DNA of 64,000 bases, taken from assembly GCA_902806575.1 (NCBI GenBank), contig CADCXD010000005.1, positions 3,844,001 through 3,908,000 on the forward strand, given 5' to 3'. Position numbers and translations under genes: made by a program. The notes below the pieces were generated by a model. It did no database searches. It saw nothing but the letters and a program-made list of their open reading frames with translations, and was not told the DNA's origin. The stretch comes from Jackrogersella multiformis. Its lineage: Eukaryota > Ascomycota > Sordariomycetes > Xylariales > Hypoxylaceae. Positions 22,545-33,349 of this stretch are shown here, one piece after another (the stretch's first letter is position 1; every line of letters begins with the position of its first letter).

Positions 22545-24521
22545 CTACCACTCAAGTCGGTCGTCACATATCAACTGAACATCATATCGTTCATTCCCTT
22601 GCCAGACTTCCGCGGCCGAGTTGCAAGATGCCACAATGCTCCTCAAATCGCTGATCATACTACCCGGTCCGCTTGCATATACAGCTGTCGAACCTCTTAC
22701 GGTACCTTCGACAAACTCCCCAACTAGCTTGTTGAGGTCGGGATGCGTATCGAACCCCTGCCCTCCAATTCTTTGGACGTCGAGAGTTGAGTTAGACTGC
22801 ACCTCTTTGATCGAAGAACCTGTCGATGGAGAAATATGGGTTTCTTTCACGGCCACGTCCTTCTCCGATATCCCGTCACTGCTAGACAGATCTTTATTGT
22901 TTCCTTCCCTTGTCACATATATATGGACCTCAATTTTATGTGCTTTGGCAGCCTTGCGGATAGTGTTGAGTTCCTTCTCGACCCAACGAGTGTCGTCCTT
23001 CTTCCGAATTGCCCAGACCAACTGGATTTTCCGATCCTTCGCTTCCGGCTGCTCCACTAGTCCGAGTAGAACTGGCAAAACGTACGTGATTCCCGTTCCA
23101 CCGGCCACACAAAGCACGTTGACGTCGGGTGTCAAGTTCTCAACGATGGATTCCCCATAGGTCCCTGACAATATTAAAGGTGTTGAAGCGCTGGGTGCTT
23201 CTGCTAGTTTCTTCGCGGCTAGTTCCGCGACCTTCTTCGTCTCCCCTTTCTTCGCTCGGAGAATGTACGAGTGCGAGACAAGCCCGTCTTGAACCTTTGG
23301 CAGGTTAAGTGGTGTAAACGGATGTGATTGCCATATACTACATTCTGTGAAACACAGGTAGAAGTGCTCTCCAACTTTCCATGGATCCTGTGGGTGTTTA
23401 AAATCCATCCGCACGACATCCCCGTGCTCTGCGTCGGGGAAGTGCGTCAAAGATGCGTGTGCTGCCCTGAAACCCATCGACCCGTCGGGGAGGTATTGGT
23501 AGTGGATAAGTGCCGAGCGGAAGTATCTGATAGCACGGTCTAGGAGCCAAATCGCCAGCCCAGGAATCAGGAAGCATTTCAAGTTTGCCCAGTGACCCCA
23601 GCAGGCTCCGATATATACCATGGCCAAGACGTAGTGAGCTTTTCGGAAGAACTCGTAACCAGTGAGGCGAATGCCCCAGGGAGTGCTCAAGCCGAAGATA
23701 AGAAGGACCAGGATCTGAGCGACAACTCCCCAGATCATGTATTCTTGCACGATCCACTCTTTTGCTGTTTGGGGTTGGGGCTGGTACAGCCGTACTTCGA
23801 TGACGGACCATCCAATAGTATGTAGAGATGCTTGGATCACGATTATATAGCCTAGCCAGCGGTGGAGAAAATTGAAGCTCTGGTACGGAAGGCCAGTGAA
23901 CAAGGAGAGAATGGATTCCCTGCTCGACAATAAGATGGATAGCGGCGTAAGGGCATAGGCGAGGACACCAATTCGATCAGACCATGGGCCCAAACTCGTC
24001 CTGGTGTTGTAAAGACCGGGTAACTTCTTTACTGGTGTGATCCATGTTTGGTACACGATGCCGGCGAAGCTAAATGCCAGCAGGTAGGCTGCCAGGACTG
24101 TAAGGATCAGGACTTGAAGTCTAGTTGTTCGCCCAAAGATAGATCGGACGGAGTCGGGTAGCAAGTAACGGCGGGTCAGCGACACGACTGTCCTCCTTAT
24201 CCGCGAGCGCCGTTCAGCTATCTTAGCCAGACGTTCGCTATCGACTGCGCCCACTGCCACCTCGTCGGCGCGAGGGGATGGGAAGATCCGTCTTCCAATG
24301 GCCCAGAGCAAGAGGATGCCTCCTATTGTGGACCAGAATATGCCGGAGTAGAGCATGGTCAAGTCATGGGATCCGTAGACTTGATCCAGGTAAGCGCACG
24401 ATCCGGCATCGTTTGTACACGGAACAGCTCTATCGACATAACCCCAGTGTGGCTCTAAGGAGGTGGCCTCGCTGAGGTTCTGGATATGGCGAGCGGCGAG
24501 ATGGTTCTCTATGGTCGCCAT
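22545..24521 (-). CDS. ferric/cupric reductase (FRE-type transmembrane metalloreductase)
   Basis: A single exon of 658 aa; the ATG at 24521 begins MATIENHLAARH. The ferric-reductase transmembrane domain carries the four haem histidines in two pairs: FNFLHRWLGYIIVIQASLHTIGW, and HYVLAMVYIGACWGHW. The FAD-binding domain has the HPFT motif (SHPFTPLNLP), and the NADPH domain has VAGGTGITYVLPVL plus the terminal YASGPGSM. A polar insert of about 50 residues lies in the NADPH domain before the last motif. The enzyme reduces Fe(III) or Cu(II) at the plasma membrane. It is divergent from a Ctr copper transporter 1.3 kb away, so a role in copper uptake is a reasonable inference. Confidence 0.93.
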   Translation of the reverse strand: MATIENHLAARHIQNLSEATSLEPHWGYVDRAVPCTNDAGSCAYLDQVYGSHDLTMLYSGIFWSTIGGILLLWAIGRRIFPSPRADEVAVGAVDSERLAKIAERRSRIRRTVVSLTRRYLLPDSVRSIFGRTTRLQVLILTVLAAYLLAFSFAGIVYQTWITPVKKLPGLYNTRTSLGPWSDRIGVLAYALTPLSILLSSRESILSLFTGLPYQSFNFLHRWLGYIIVIQASLHTIGWSVIEVRLYQPQPQTAKEWIVQEYMIWGVVAQILVLLIFGLSTPWGIRLTGYEFFRKAHYVLAMVYIGACWGHWANLKCFLIPGLAIWLLDRAIRYFRSALIHYQYLPDGSMGFRAAHASLTHFPDAEHGDVVRMDFKHPQDPWKVGEHFYLCFTECSIWQSHPFTPLNLPKVQDGLVSHSYILRAKKGETKKVAELAAKKLAEAPSASTPLILSGTYGESIVENLTPDVNVLCVAGGTGITYVLPVLLGLVEQPEAKDRKIQLVWAIRKKDDTRWVEKELNTIRKAAKAHKIEVHIYVTREGNNKDLSSSDGISEKDVAVKETHISPSTGSSIKEVQSNSTLDVQRIGGQGFDTHPDLNKLVGEFVEGTVRGSTAVYASGPGSMISDLRSIVASCNSAAEVWQGNERYDVQLICDDRLEW

Positions 24522-25833
24522 AATGGGCGACTTGTCTCGTTGATACACGCCGTAGATGTTCAATCGTGTATGACGAACGAAATAAAATAAAAGAACGATC
24601 AAGCAACTAGTGCAACCTGAGAGGCGGGAAGGATTTGTTCTAATATGACTGGAGATTTCGCATACTAGTTCCCGTCAACGATTCAAGAATGGATGAATGG
24701 ATGGATGGGTAGTCGGGCGAATATACCTATGATCTGCGATCATTCTCGAAAACCATTCGACGGGATGGTACTCAATATAATAAGTATAATAGGTGGAAAA
24801 CAAGTCACAAGTCCAGCTGGTTCAGACACGGCGTTGTCTAACCGATCGAACGTCGTACCCGTACGCCGGGGCAAGGTAGTAAGGGTAGTGGCATCTTGGA
24901 GCTGATTCATCGTATCGAAAGTCCAGCTGAGAAATATTTATTTTTCTACTTTCTCGTCCTTGTTGGTCGAAACTTGCTCAAAGATGCTACTACTGTGTAG
25001 TAATCTTGGTAGTGGGTAGTAGTCGTAGATGTCACCCCACGATAGTTACAAATCGATACGCCGTCCGGGCCTTAAACCTCTGAAGGGAAAGGCTTGAGAA
25101 TGATTGAGCACGTTTTCCAGGGGTCTTCGACGGCTTGGCGGACAAGGATAGAGGTCCCGAGAGAACCAATAACGAGCTAAAGCCGCCGGCGGTTGAGGCG
25201 ACGAACCGTTAAAGAATGGTCCACCCGTAGCTCACAGTACGAATTGTACCCTCATCCCTGATCATTCTACCCTGATGGGCCAAACCGCTGGGTGTGTATC
25301 CACTTTGCCTACCTTCCAAGGTACACAAATGCCTACCTAGCTGGTAGGTAGGTTACCTGGTACATTTGATCATCTGAATGCGCCGCTCGACTGATACTAA
25401 GGGTCAGGGGCGGGGAGACAAAGGACGGGAAAGGTCTTGGTTTATTTTTATGAGAAGAGGATTTTGTCCTTGAACCCGGATCTCTCTTTTGAACTCCATA
25501 CTATTTACCTGGATACCTAGTCTCGCTTTCCGACCCTCCTAAATAAAGAAATCTTGCTCTTATACTCTCATTCTTCCTATAAGCTATCGTCATATTCTTG
25601 GCCACCTGCGATAAAAGCCTCAAAATATAATATACGCCTAGCATAAGAGAGAAAGGGAAATATACAAAGAGAGACATACAATCCTTCGCCGTCTAAATCC
25701 AAACATCAATCTATTTGTTCGTACATATTAGTTCCGAATCCAATTGAGCGTTAATTGGTGTCATCCTCCGAACGAACCCTACGGGCAGGTTATTATATAT
25801 TTTGCCGCCACCTCTTCTAAATTAACCGTCAGG
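24522..25833. promoter_or_regulatory. divergent promoter region of metalloreductase and Ctr transporter
   Basis: This 1312-bp spacer lies between the two start codons. It contains CTTGCTCA (24974-24981) and CTTGCTCT (25553-25560), one base off the TTTGCTC core bound by yeast copper-responsive Mac1. That similarity is weak evidence for shared copper control. The 3' part (25750-25830) is the AT-rich leader of the transporter. Confidence 0.35.
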
Positions 25834-26526
25834 ATGGATCATAGCAGTATGAGCAGTAGCAGTTCTACCTGCACCCATGCCGTACGTGTGACTAATTCAT
25901 ATTGAAACCAAGCCTGCTAGACCATTAACTGACCGAGACGATAGATGACATGGAACTGGAATACTGTCGGTACATGTATGGTTACCTCATTATATGATAT
26001 ATCCGTCGTCGATCATCGATCATAGGTGTCTAACAACCTCATAGGCTTTCTCGCCGAATCATGGTACATTGAAAACGATGGCTCATTTGCTGCCTCTTGC
26101 ATCGGTGTTTTCTTCCTTGTCATATGCCTCGAGTTTCTTCGTCGACTGGGCAAGGAATACGACAGTTTTATATTGCGGCAGTTCCAGCAGCACGTAGCGG
26201 CGCAAGCCCGCGCATCAAAAGAAGTTGGTTCGTCCTGTTCCGACGCCTCGGCTCTAGGTCCGCAGATCGTCACATTCAGGGCCTCACCCTTGCAGCAACT
26301 GATCCGCTCTATAATACATGCTTTTTCTTTCGGTGTCGCATACATACTTATGCTGATAGCTATGGCGTTTAACGGCTATATCATAATAAGTATCATCATA
26401 GGCGCTGGTGTCGGGAAGTTCCTGTGCGATTGGTTGACCGCGAAGGTCGTGGTCGGAGGAGAAAGTGAAGGACAATCAGGCAAAGGAGCGGCTGGCCTGG
26501 AAGAGGCATCGGTGTGCTGCGGTTGA
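25834..26526 (+). CDS. Ctr-family copper transporter
   Basis: Model: exons 25834-25881, 25945-25969 and 26045-26526, giving 184 aa. The short N-terminus MDHSSMSSSSSTCTHAM is Met/Ser-rich, as in Ctr proteins, and is split by two small introns; the second has a perfect TCTAAC branch site. After splicing, WNWNTVGFLAESWYI leads into TM1 (FAASCIGVFFLVICLEFL). TM2 carries the MxxxM copper-selectivity motif (MLIAM), and TM3 carries GAGVGKF (GxxxG packing). The C-terminus ends VCCG, the usual Cys pair. It imports Cu(I) as a trimer, at the plasma or vacuolar membrane. Its divergent neighbour is a metalloreductase that could supply Cu(I). The third exon alone would be missed as a start without the two short 5' exons. 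Confidence 0.9.
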
Positions 26527-27980
26527 GGCTATAGCTGAGATGACAGAGTTGCGTTCAGATACCCATTGTGTATTTCTTGGTTCAGGTATGATAAAGAGGA
26601 TGGATAATCGCTTCAGAATGACTAGGTATTTACCTAGATAATACGAGAACCGTGTGCTTTGATATCTCTAACGGTATGAGGTACTAATCCGGGTAAGCAT
26701 TCGTCAGTCAACTCGTTGCGCAAAACAGTTCCAGATATCCTAGAAATATGACCAACTGAGACCGCAGCAGTCCATCTCAGTCATTGACAATTGTCAATCA
26801 TTGATCCAAATCAGATAAGAGTATCGTGATTTTATAAGTTCAGGGTCCTCACTACAAGTGACTATAACGATACCAATGTTACTAATCAATAGTTGGGTAT
26901 AGCTCTCTCGGGGTCTCGATATTTCAACCCTGAATATTCAACGAAGCCTAGCACAACCATAATATTAGCAATATGGTGGTCATCATCCCCCTCACTACAT
27001 TCACCATACTTTGCTTAGCCTCGGTTAACCAATTTACAATTCCAACCAACAGCACAGAGACAGCATGATGCTTTACATCCCTACCCCTAGCCTGATACCA
27101 ACTGCTGTCTCTCCCTAAAGGGCCCAAAAGAAGTTTTCGATCTTCCGCTACTGAACGCGCGACTGTTAGCTACCGCAAGACTCCTACCTCATAACCGAAT
27201 GTCCGAGAAATAGCGTGAAGGCCGTATGCGGCGACGAGCTAGCTGGCAATTTGGATTACACACTCGGAGGTCTGGAAGGACAGTCCGAGAAAACCGCGAT
27301 AATGTGTTCTGAGATGAATCATGAGATATGGAGATATCAAGCTCACTGATTGATGCGCTTGTCGTATCTGATCATACATAGGTAGTTATTTCATGTATTA
27401 GGAGACGATGAAAGATCAAAACTGGACGAGGGGCTCTCGTCCACGTCTGAGCTACGAAGGACGTTATTCGCGATCTAATCTAGAACTATTGGCTAAGAAA
27501 AATTGCACCCCTGCGACTTTAGAAATATAGCTACATCGTAAATCAAGACTCGAATGGAAGTTACTCGGAGTCTCGCCGTCTCGGAGGGGTTGCGGCTCTC
27601 TTTGAAGTTGGAGTATACTTGTGAGAAGGAATACAAAGGTGTAATTGGTCATTTACGGGATATATCATATCACAAGACTATATACTACTTAGGTAAGTAG
27701 GAAGATATTTAACCCTGCATGTTGCTTATTGTTATCTCTAACCCTATTGCCGCGTCATATCCAAGTTTGACGAACGAATTTATGACCGCTTCTTGATGTC
27801 ATCGAAAATATCCTGGCGCCGTTGATCGGAATCGTCCTCGACGCTGATCGGGAGCATTCTGGATATAGGAAGTATATAAAAATATCAAGAATCCAGCGAA
27901 ATAGCAATAAAATCAACAAATAATCTGCACGCCGGTTTCCATATAGTTACTAGATATTCAAGACCCCTATTTCGACCATC
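26527..27980. other. intergenic
   Basis: 1.45 kb without a supported gene. Short ORFs have no domains. The last 110 bp contain the TATA element of the downstream gene. Confidence 0.5.
27873..27882 (+). promoter_or_regulatory. TATA box of the lactate oxidase-like gene
   Basis: TATATAAAAA about 100 bp upstream of the ATG at 27981, with good sequence and spacing. Confidence 0.5.
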
Positions 27981-29506
27981 ATGAGCGACCCCAACAACCC
28001 CAACATCGAACAACGCAGCACGCCGCAATGGGGGCTCTACCAGAGAGAACTTTTCTGGGCCCCGAACGAGGGCAAACATCCGCCCTTCAACACGGGTAAG
28101 GGGCAATGCGCTCACATACACGAAAGAATATCCTTCACCAGCTAACTAGTCCCACAGACCCCGACAAGCTAAGAGAGACAGCTAAAGAACGTCTGAGCCA
28201 GGCCGGATGGTATAAGCTCCCCCCTTCCCCAGCATAACGAGACCAAAACTCACCCCACCTCGCAGGCACTACGCGTCCTGCAACGCGGGCCTGTCGTGGA
28301 CGCACTACGCCAACCGGGCGGCCTTCTTCCGGCACCAGATCATCCCGCGCATGCTGGTGGACACGACGCGGCGCGACACCGCCACCACCATCTTCGGGCA
28401 CCGGGCGTCGGCGCCCATCGGCTTCGCGCCCATCGGCATCAACCGCATCTACCACGCGTCGGGGGAGCTGTCGCCGGCGCGCGTGGCCGGCGAGCTGGGG
28501 CTGCCGTACTGCCTGAGCTCGGCGGGCAGCTGCAGCGTCGAGGACGTGGCGCGCGCTAACGGCCCCGGCAGCCCGCGCTTCTACCAGCTGTACTGGAGCC
28601 ACGACGACGACGTGACGCTGTCGATGCTGCGGCGCGCCGCCCAGGCCGGCTTCTCCGCCTGCGTGCTCACGGCCGACACGTGGCAGCTGGGCTGGCGCCA
28701 CGACGACGTCGCCCGCGGCAACTACGCCTTCTACCACGAGCACGGGGCGGGCGACCTCGGGCTCAACGACCCGGCGTTCCTGGCGCGGGTCCGGGAGGCG
28801 CGCCTCGATCCGGAGAGCAGGGAAGACGCGACGCGGGTCGGGGCCGCGTGGATCGACGGGCATATCTGGCACGGGCAGTCGTTCTCGTGGGGTCGGGTCC
28901 CGTGGCTGGTGGAGAACTGGAAGAGGCTGAGCGGCGGCAAGCCGTTCGCCATCAAAGGGATTCAGAGCGTCGCAGATGCGCGGAAGGCGGTCGAGCTTGG
29001 GATCGACGGGATCGTCGTGTCGAATCATGCGGGGAGGCAGGTCGATGGAGCGGTGGCGAGCTTGGATGCGCTGGAGCGGATTGTGCAGGATGTTGGGGAC
29101 AAGATTTATGTGAGTACCTTCTATCCCTGTGACAGCTGATGATCTACGCAGATATGCTTAGGGCTTTGGAGTGGTCGTGATGGTGGTCATGGTCATGGTC
29201 ACGAGAAGACGGAATTGCTAACACGCGACGTGATAGATCATGTACGATTCGGGCATCCGCAGCGGAGCCGATGTCTTCAAGGCGCTTGCGCTCGGGGCGA
29301 AGTTCGTGTTCGTCGGTCGCTTATGGGTGTATGCGCTCGGCTCTGGAGGCGAAGAAGGGGTGCGGCATGTAATGAAGAGTCTTTTGGCAGATTTTGACAT
29401 ACTGATGAATGTCGCGGGGTATCCGGACTTGAAGGAGATTAACCGCGATGCCCTCGATTCGCTACCAAGGGGTTCTTACTTCCCATCTACGACGGAGATT
29501 GCCTGA
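27981..29506 (+). CDS. FMN-dependent alpha-hydroxy acid oxidase, lactate 2-monooxygenase-like
   Basis: Model: exons 27981-28095, 28158-28209, 28266-29109 and 29237-29506, giving 426 aa. The TIM-barrel FMN signature is complete: PIGFAPIGINRIYH, YCLSSAGSCSVEDVA, RFYQLYW, VLTADTWQLGWR, then PFAIKGIQSVADA (FMN-binding Lys) and IVVSNHAGRQVDGA, which holds the catalytic His and the substrate-binding Arg. The last exon gives MYDSGIRSGADVFKALALGA, the phosphate-binding end. The DTWxxGWR and YAFYHEH loop is closer to lactate 2-monooxygenase than to glycolate oxidase or cytochrome b2, and no haem domain is present. Expected reaction: oxidation of L-lactate or a similar 2-hydroxy acid. Exon 3 is strikingly GC-rich compared with exon 4 and its flanks. 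Confidence 0.88.
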
Positions 29507-29762
29507 GTGTTTATAGTATATACCTAGGTACCCTCTCCTGTTCACGGCTGGTGGAGTGGGGATTTGAAGATTGTTATTTTCAGTATCACGTAACGGAGAG
29601 AAGAGATTGAAGTTGACAAAGGGAATATTGGTGTCTCTGTTGGATATCTGGATAGTTATCAAGCGAACGCAAAGTTTCCCTCACGAGTTCCAGTCGCTAC
29701 TCCATCATATATACCTACATTCTTATCTCCCACTCCCCGTTTCTTCCCATATAGCACCTTTT

Positions 29763-30470
29763 TTAACCAGTGACGTTGAAGTAGTTCGCGGCAATAGGGT
29801 TCTTGAGGCCAGCCGCGGTGATAAAGCTGGGCACATTGAATCCCACCTTCTGGTTCTGTAGCATCTGACTCGCGGAAGCCGGTATCTGCCAGTTCGTTGG
29901 CTGCTCCCACAGCAGGTTCGTGTATCGGTGCGGGTGTGGGGGCTGCTCGGCCGGCGGTGCCGGTGCGAACCAAGTCACGGGCCCATTGGACGTGGACGTG
30001 AGTGTCGTTACGCCGTCGGCTGATGCGGATCCGCTTGCCTTGAAGTCCCGAATCACAGTATGCAGGTATGTGGCCGGCTGTCCCTGCTTGGGGTTCACGA
30101 AATTGGTTGATCTAGGAGTCTCCCAAGTTAGTTAAAGATATGTTAGGGGTAGGTATTCCGGGGTTTGTTGTAGAGACATACGCATCGAGATCTGCGATAT
30201 TGGTCAGCCAACTCAACCTCTTTGGTATTTCAAAGAGAACTGCAACTTACCGATCAGCATCCAGAGGTAGGTACCATTAGCAGCACCGCTCAGCCCGATG
30301 GTAGGCTGTCTCGAGGTATCAGGTTTGGTGAGTGCCAGGCCAGGCGTTACAGTCTTGGTACCGAACGTAACTTCAAGCTTCTGTTCGACAGTAGGCGCGA
30401 AGCCCTCCGGTGTCTGAGCGGCAGAAATGCTAGCAAGTGCCAGCGCAGACAAGATACTTGAGCCCTTCAT
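29763..30470 (-). CDS. secreted PEBP-like protein (phosphatidylethanolamine-binding family)
   Basis: Model on the minus strand: exons 30470-30251, 30191-30182 and 30111-29763, giving 192 aa. A clear signal peptide (MKGSSILSALALASISAAQ) is followed by TPEGFAPTVEQKLEVTFG, the usual opening of fungal secreted PEBPs. The middle exon is only 10 nt, and it joins TYLWMLIDLDASTNFVNPKQGQ in frame. The YLHTVIRDF block and the WFAPAPPAEQPPHPHRYTNLLWEQP block match the PEBP ligand-pocket region. The canonical DPDAPS motif is degenerate (DLDAST). The function of these secreted fungal PEBPs is not established; they may bind lipids. No GPI signal is evident. Confidence 0.8.
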
Positions 30471-31605
30471 ATTTATTGTAACTTCGATGTCGGTAAACTA
30501 GTTATTTACGTAGATTCTCGGACCATCCTCTTCATGTAGTCCCTTGGGACCTGGGTCGAGTATAAATACAATCTGTCATCGAAGACGAGACCCTTCCGCA
30601 ATAGCTTATGCGGAGCAAATTTCCTGGGAAATCTACTCCAGGCCAATACTAGAGCCGTGTCGTTTATCTAAGCTCGTTGGCTAAATAGGGTGTTTTCCTG
30701 ATCGGGCTCGGTCGTCTCTTGTGCATGGCCAATCTTCCGGCTTGGCGAATTAGGTATAAGGATGTTTTCATACGCGGGTCCCCCGCAAATTGATGGCAGT
30801 TAGGCATACGCTGGCCTAGATTTCGAGGGTCCTTGCCGATCAGTTTCGTCGACGAGATCGACGTTGCCTCGCAATTTGGCGCGGGAGCATCTCGTACCGG
30901 GTAGCTGAAGGGAAACCGTGTAAAGGCAACCCCTAGGTATCGTGTCAGAATCGTTGATTTTTAGTCATTTCCTAAGTGTCGTATTAATAAACATCTAAGA
31001 ACGCGACTCGTATTAGGAGATTCTAGTAGTAGCGAGTAAAACCTGTTAGGTTAAAGGGTTAAAGACTTCGAGTCTTACGGAGGAATAGGAGAGTGGTTAC
31101 CAAATTCTCGATATGGGAGCTTAGCTTAGCAATAAACAAGTCTAATCTAGGCATAGTAATCACCCCCCTGAAGATATATTTTGTATAATGCAGTCGTGTA
31201 TTGTGAGAAAGTCTTCCTATCTTCCGTCGAAGCTATTCCACACTTACTGAAAGAATCAGTGCTTGATGAAGCTAGTCTACAAGCTATCAGATTCGTTTCT
31301 TATCACCCGTCATGTATGTTGCGCCGTCTTCTCGGCCATTCGGGCGTTAATTCGTACCATGTCCATCGTTATTTTCACGCTATGCGCACATAGTATTCGC
31401 GTGTCACGGCTGCGCTTCGATCTGACCCCTTTCCACCCCGCCAATGTGTCCACCCGTCGACTGAAAATTCGTCTTCTGGTTCTCAGCACTGCAACAACAA
31501 GAGTCAGTAATTACTTCTTTGGGTAAAGTTTCGGGAGTTTCAGTCATATCTCGGGAGCAACAACTCACGGGGCAGGCTAAGGAGGGTAAAAAAGAACTCT
31601 GGATG
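30471..31605. other. intergenic
   Basis: About 1.1 kb. Its left part is the PEBP upstream region, and its right part is the 3' side of the coiled-coil gene. Short ORFs near 31181-31526 show nothing recognisable. Confidence 0.45.
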
Positions 31606-32364
31606 TTACATACTACCCAGCTTCGTCTCTTTCCACTCCCTGTGAGTCTTCAGGATCTGTGGGGAAGTTTTAGGCCTTGGGAACTTTCTCTTCCTTGTCT
31701 TCACTCGTCCGAACTTCAGCTTGTATCGCTCCTTGTAGGTTAGAGGCTTCTTCGATGGCACAGGAAAAGGAATATTGAGACGGGCGGCTATGTCCTTGGT
31801 GACAACGTCGAGATTGGCGATAGTCTGTCTGCGAATATATGGGTCTTCGAGGACTAGGCCAATCATCTTACGGGTAACCATCGTCGATAGGTCACCGAGT
31901 CCAAGTTTACGGAGTATATGGGGCCTCATGACTAGAGTTTGCGTTGATAGGGGTGGTGGTTGGGGTACGGTTGGTAGGGGCTCTTTCTCGTTCGCGGCCA
32001 CAATGTGTTCGGCAGCCAAGCGAATATCCCGAAGACGATTGGTTTGTTTCTCCAGGTCTTTCAGCTCAGTCTGGAGGAGTTCCTTGAGTTTGCTGTTGTT
32101 GGAGAGGATTTTCTCCTCTACCTGATCGAGGCGTTGTTGCATGAGATCTATATCCTCTCTATGTAGTCGTAAGAACGTGCCGTGCGCATGAATACCGATT
32201 CGGTATTTGGAGGCATCTTCGCACATCCTGATAACTTCCACCTTCTCAGGAGACACGTCGGGATTCAGCTTAAGATGAAATTGCGGAAACATCCTGTCAA
32301 TTTCTTCCTCGTCGGAATCAGACTCCTTGGCATCCGAATACTTGGGGTCGCCTTCTGAGGCCAT
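31606..32364 (-). CDS. uncharacterised coiled-coil protein
   Basis: A single exon of 252 aa with ATG at 32364. An acidic N-terminus (about residues 10-24, DAKESDSDEEEID) is followed by a helical, charged segment from about residue 75 to 120 (DLMQQRLDQVEEKILSNNSK and on) with heptad-like spacing, probably a coiled coil. A Pro-rich linker precedes a second helical part, and the C-terminus is strongly basic (KERYKLKFGRVKTRKRKFPRP). I do not recognise a family. The basic tail suggests a nuclear or nucleic-acid-associated protein. Codon use and long open frame support a real gene. Confidence 0.65.
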   Translation of the reverse strand: MASEGDPKYSDAKESDSDEEEIDRMFPQFHLKLNPDVSPEKVEVIRMCEDASKYRIGIHAHGTFLRLHREDIDLMQQRLDQVEEKILSNNSKLKELLQTELKDLEKQTNRLRDIRLAAEHIVAANEKEPLPTVPQPPPLSTQTLVMRPHILRKLGLGDLSTMVTRKMIGLVLEDPYIRRQTIANLDVVTKDIAARLNIPFPVPSKKPLTYKERYKLKFGRVKTRKRKFPRPKTSPQILKTHREWKETKLGSM

Positions 32365-33349
32365 GGTGGGCGGTAGACGATGGAGCTTTGATGCAGAAGT
32401 TGGGAATTTAGAAGTAGAAGATTTTTTTTCTTGTTGATGTTGTGGTGAGGTAGGTGGGTAGATGGGTAGGTACCTAGGTAGTCATGTAGATGTAGGAAAG
32501 ATAATATGGTGCCCTAATGAGGCTCGTCTCGGAGGGGCATCCACGATGCGGCTGCGCTGCGGCTGCGGCTGACAATTAAGTTGCGAATTGCTTCATCCTT
32601 AAGCAGGAAGTATGGGACGGGGTGGGTCCATGTGTTTCTTATCTGCAACTTGAGCACTATGATAGGTCGAGGCATCTTAGTTAGAACAAGGAAACGAAGT
32701 ACATTAAAGGTTATAGTGATTCACCAAGGGTACTTCTGTTCATTGAGGACCTCGACGACTATTCTCTGGTATATTCCTTCCGCCGTAGGTCCATAGTCTG
32801 GAGTGAGCTTCTGTGGTTGTTTGACAGCTGACAGACACCATAAGAGTGACTTTAAGGAGAACAATAGTAACAAACCTCTTCTCATATCCAACTAGTCCTA
32901 GAAGTTTTACTATATACCTAGGTAGCTTTAGCTTGCTGTCTGAGCCTAGGCTTTCTAAACCAATCTTAAAGCATGTGTACCAGATGGATTTGATACGCCT
33001 ATACATGAATAAATATATGTACCTCATGTTATTGATTTGAATGAGGACCTACCCAGGTAGATTGCCTACCTAGGTACTTATAGACATGACTGGAAAATGC
33101 TTAGAATAATCAGATATTCTTTGGATTAGCAACCACATGATACCATATAACTAGAATCATGGTGAACTATACCATTTATATATAGGTAGATACTTCTATG
33201 TGAAATTTGAGTCCTACTCGAGTATGATTTAACGTCCCTAAAACCAGAGTCCAAACGCCGGTGGCCTATGCAATAAGAGTGATGTTCCCTTTTAGGTCGT
33301 CTGCCATCACGATCAACCAGCACCGCTGCTCGATTCAGTATACCGAGGA
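32365..33349. other. intergenic
   Basis: Contains three TACCTAGGTA palindromes (32471, 32915 and 33067) and otherwise nothing recognisable. It lies between the start of the coiled-coil gene and the 3' end of the YTP1-like gene, both on the minus strand. Confidence 0.5.

Noticed and set aside
28135..29028. 297-codon minus-strand ORF
   Set aside because: It lies antisense to the GC-rich exon of the lactate oxidase-like gene; low-complexity Arg/Pro/Val-rich text with no domain, a by-product of high GC3.
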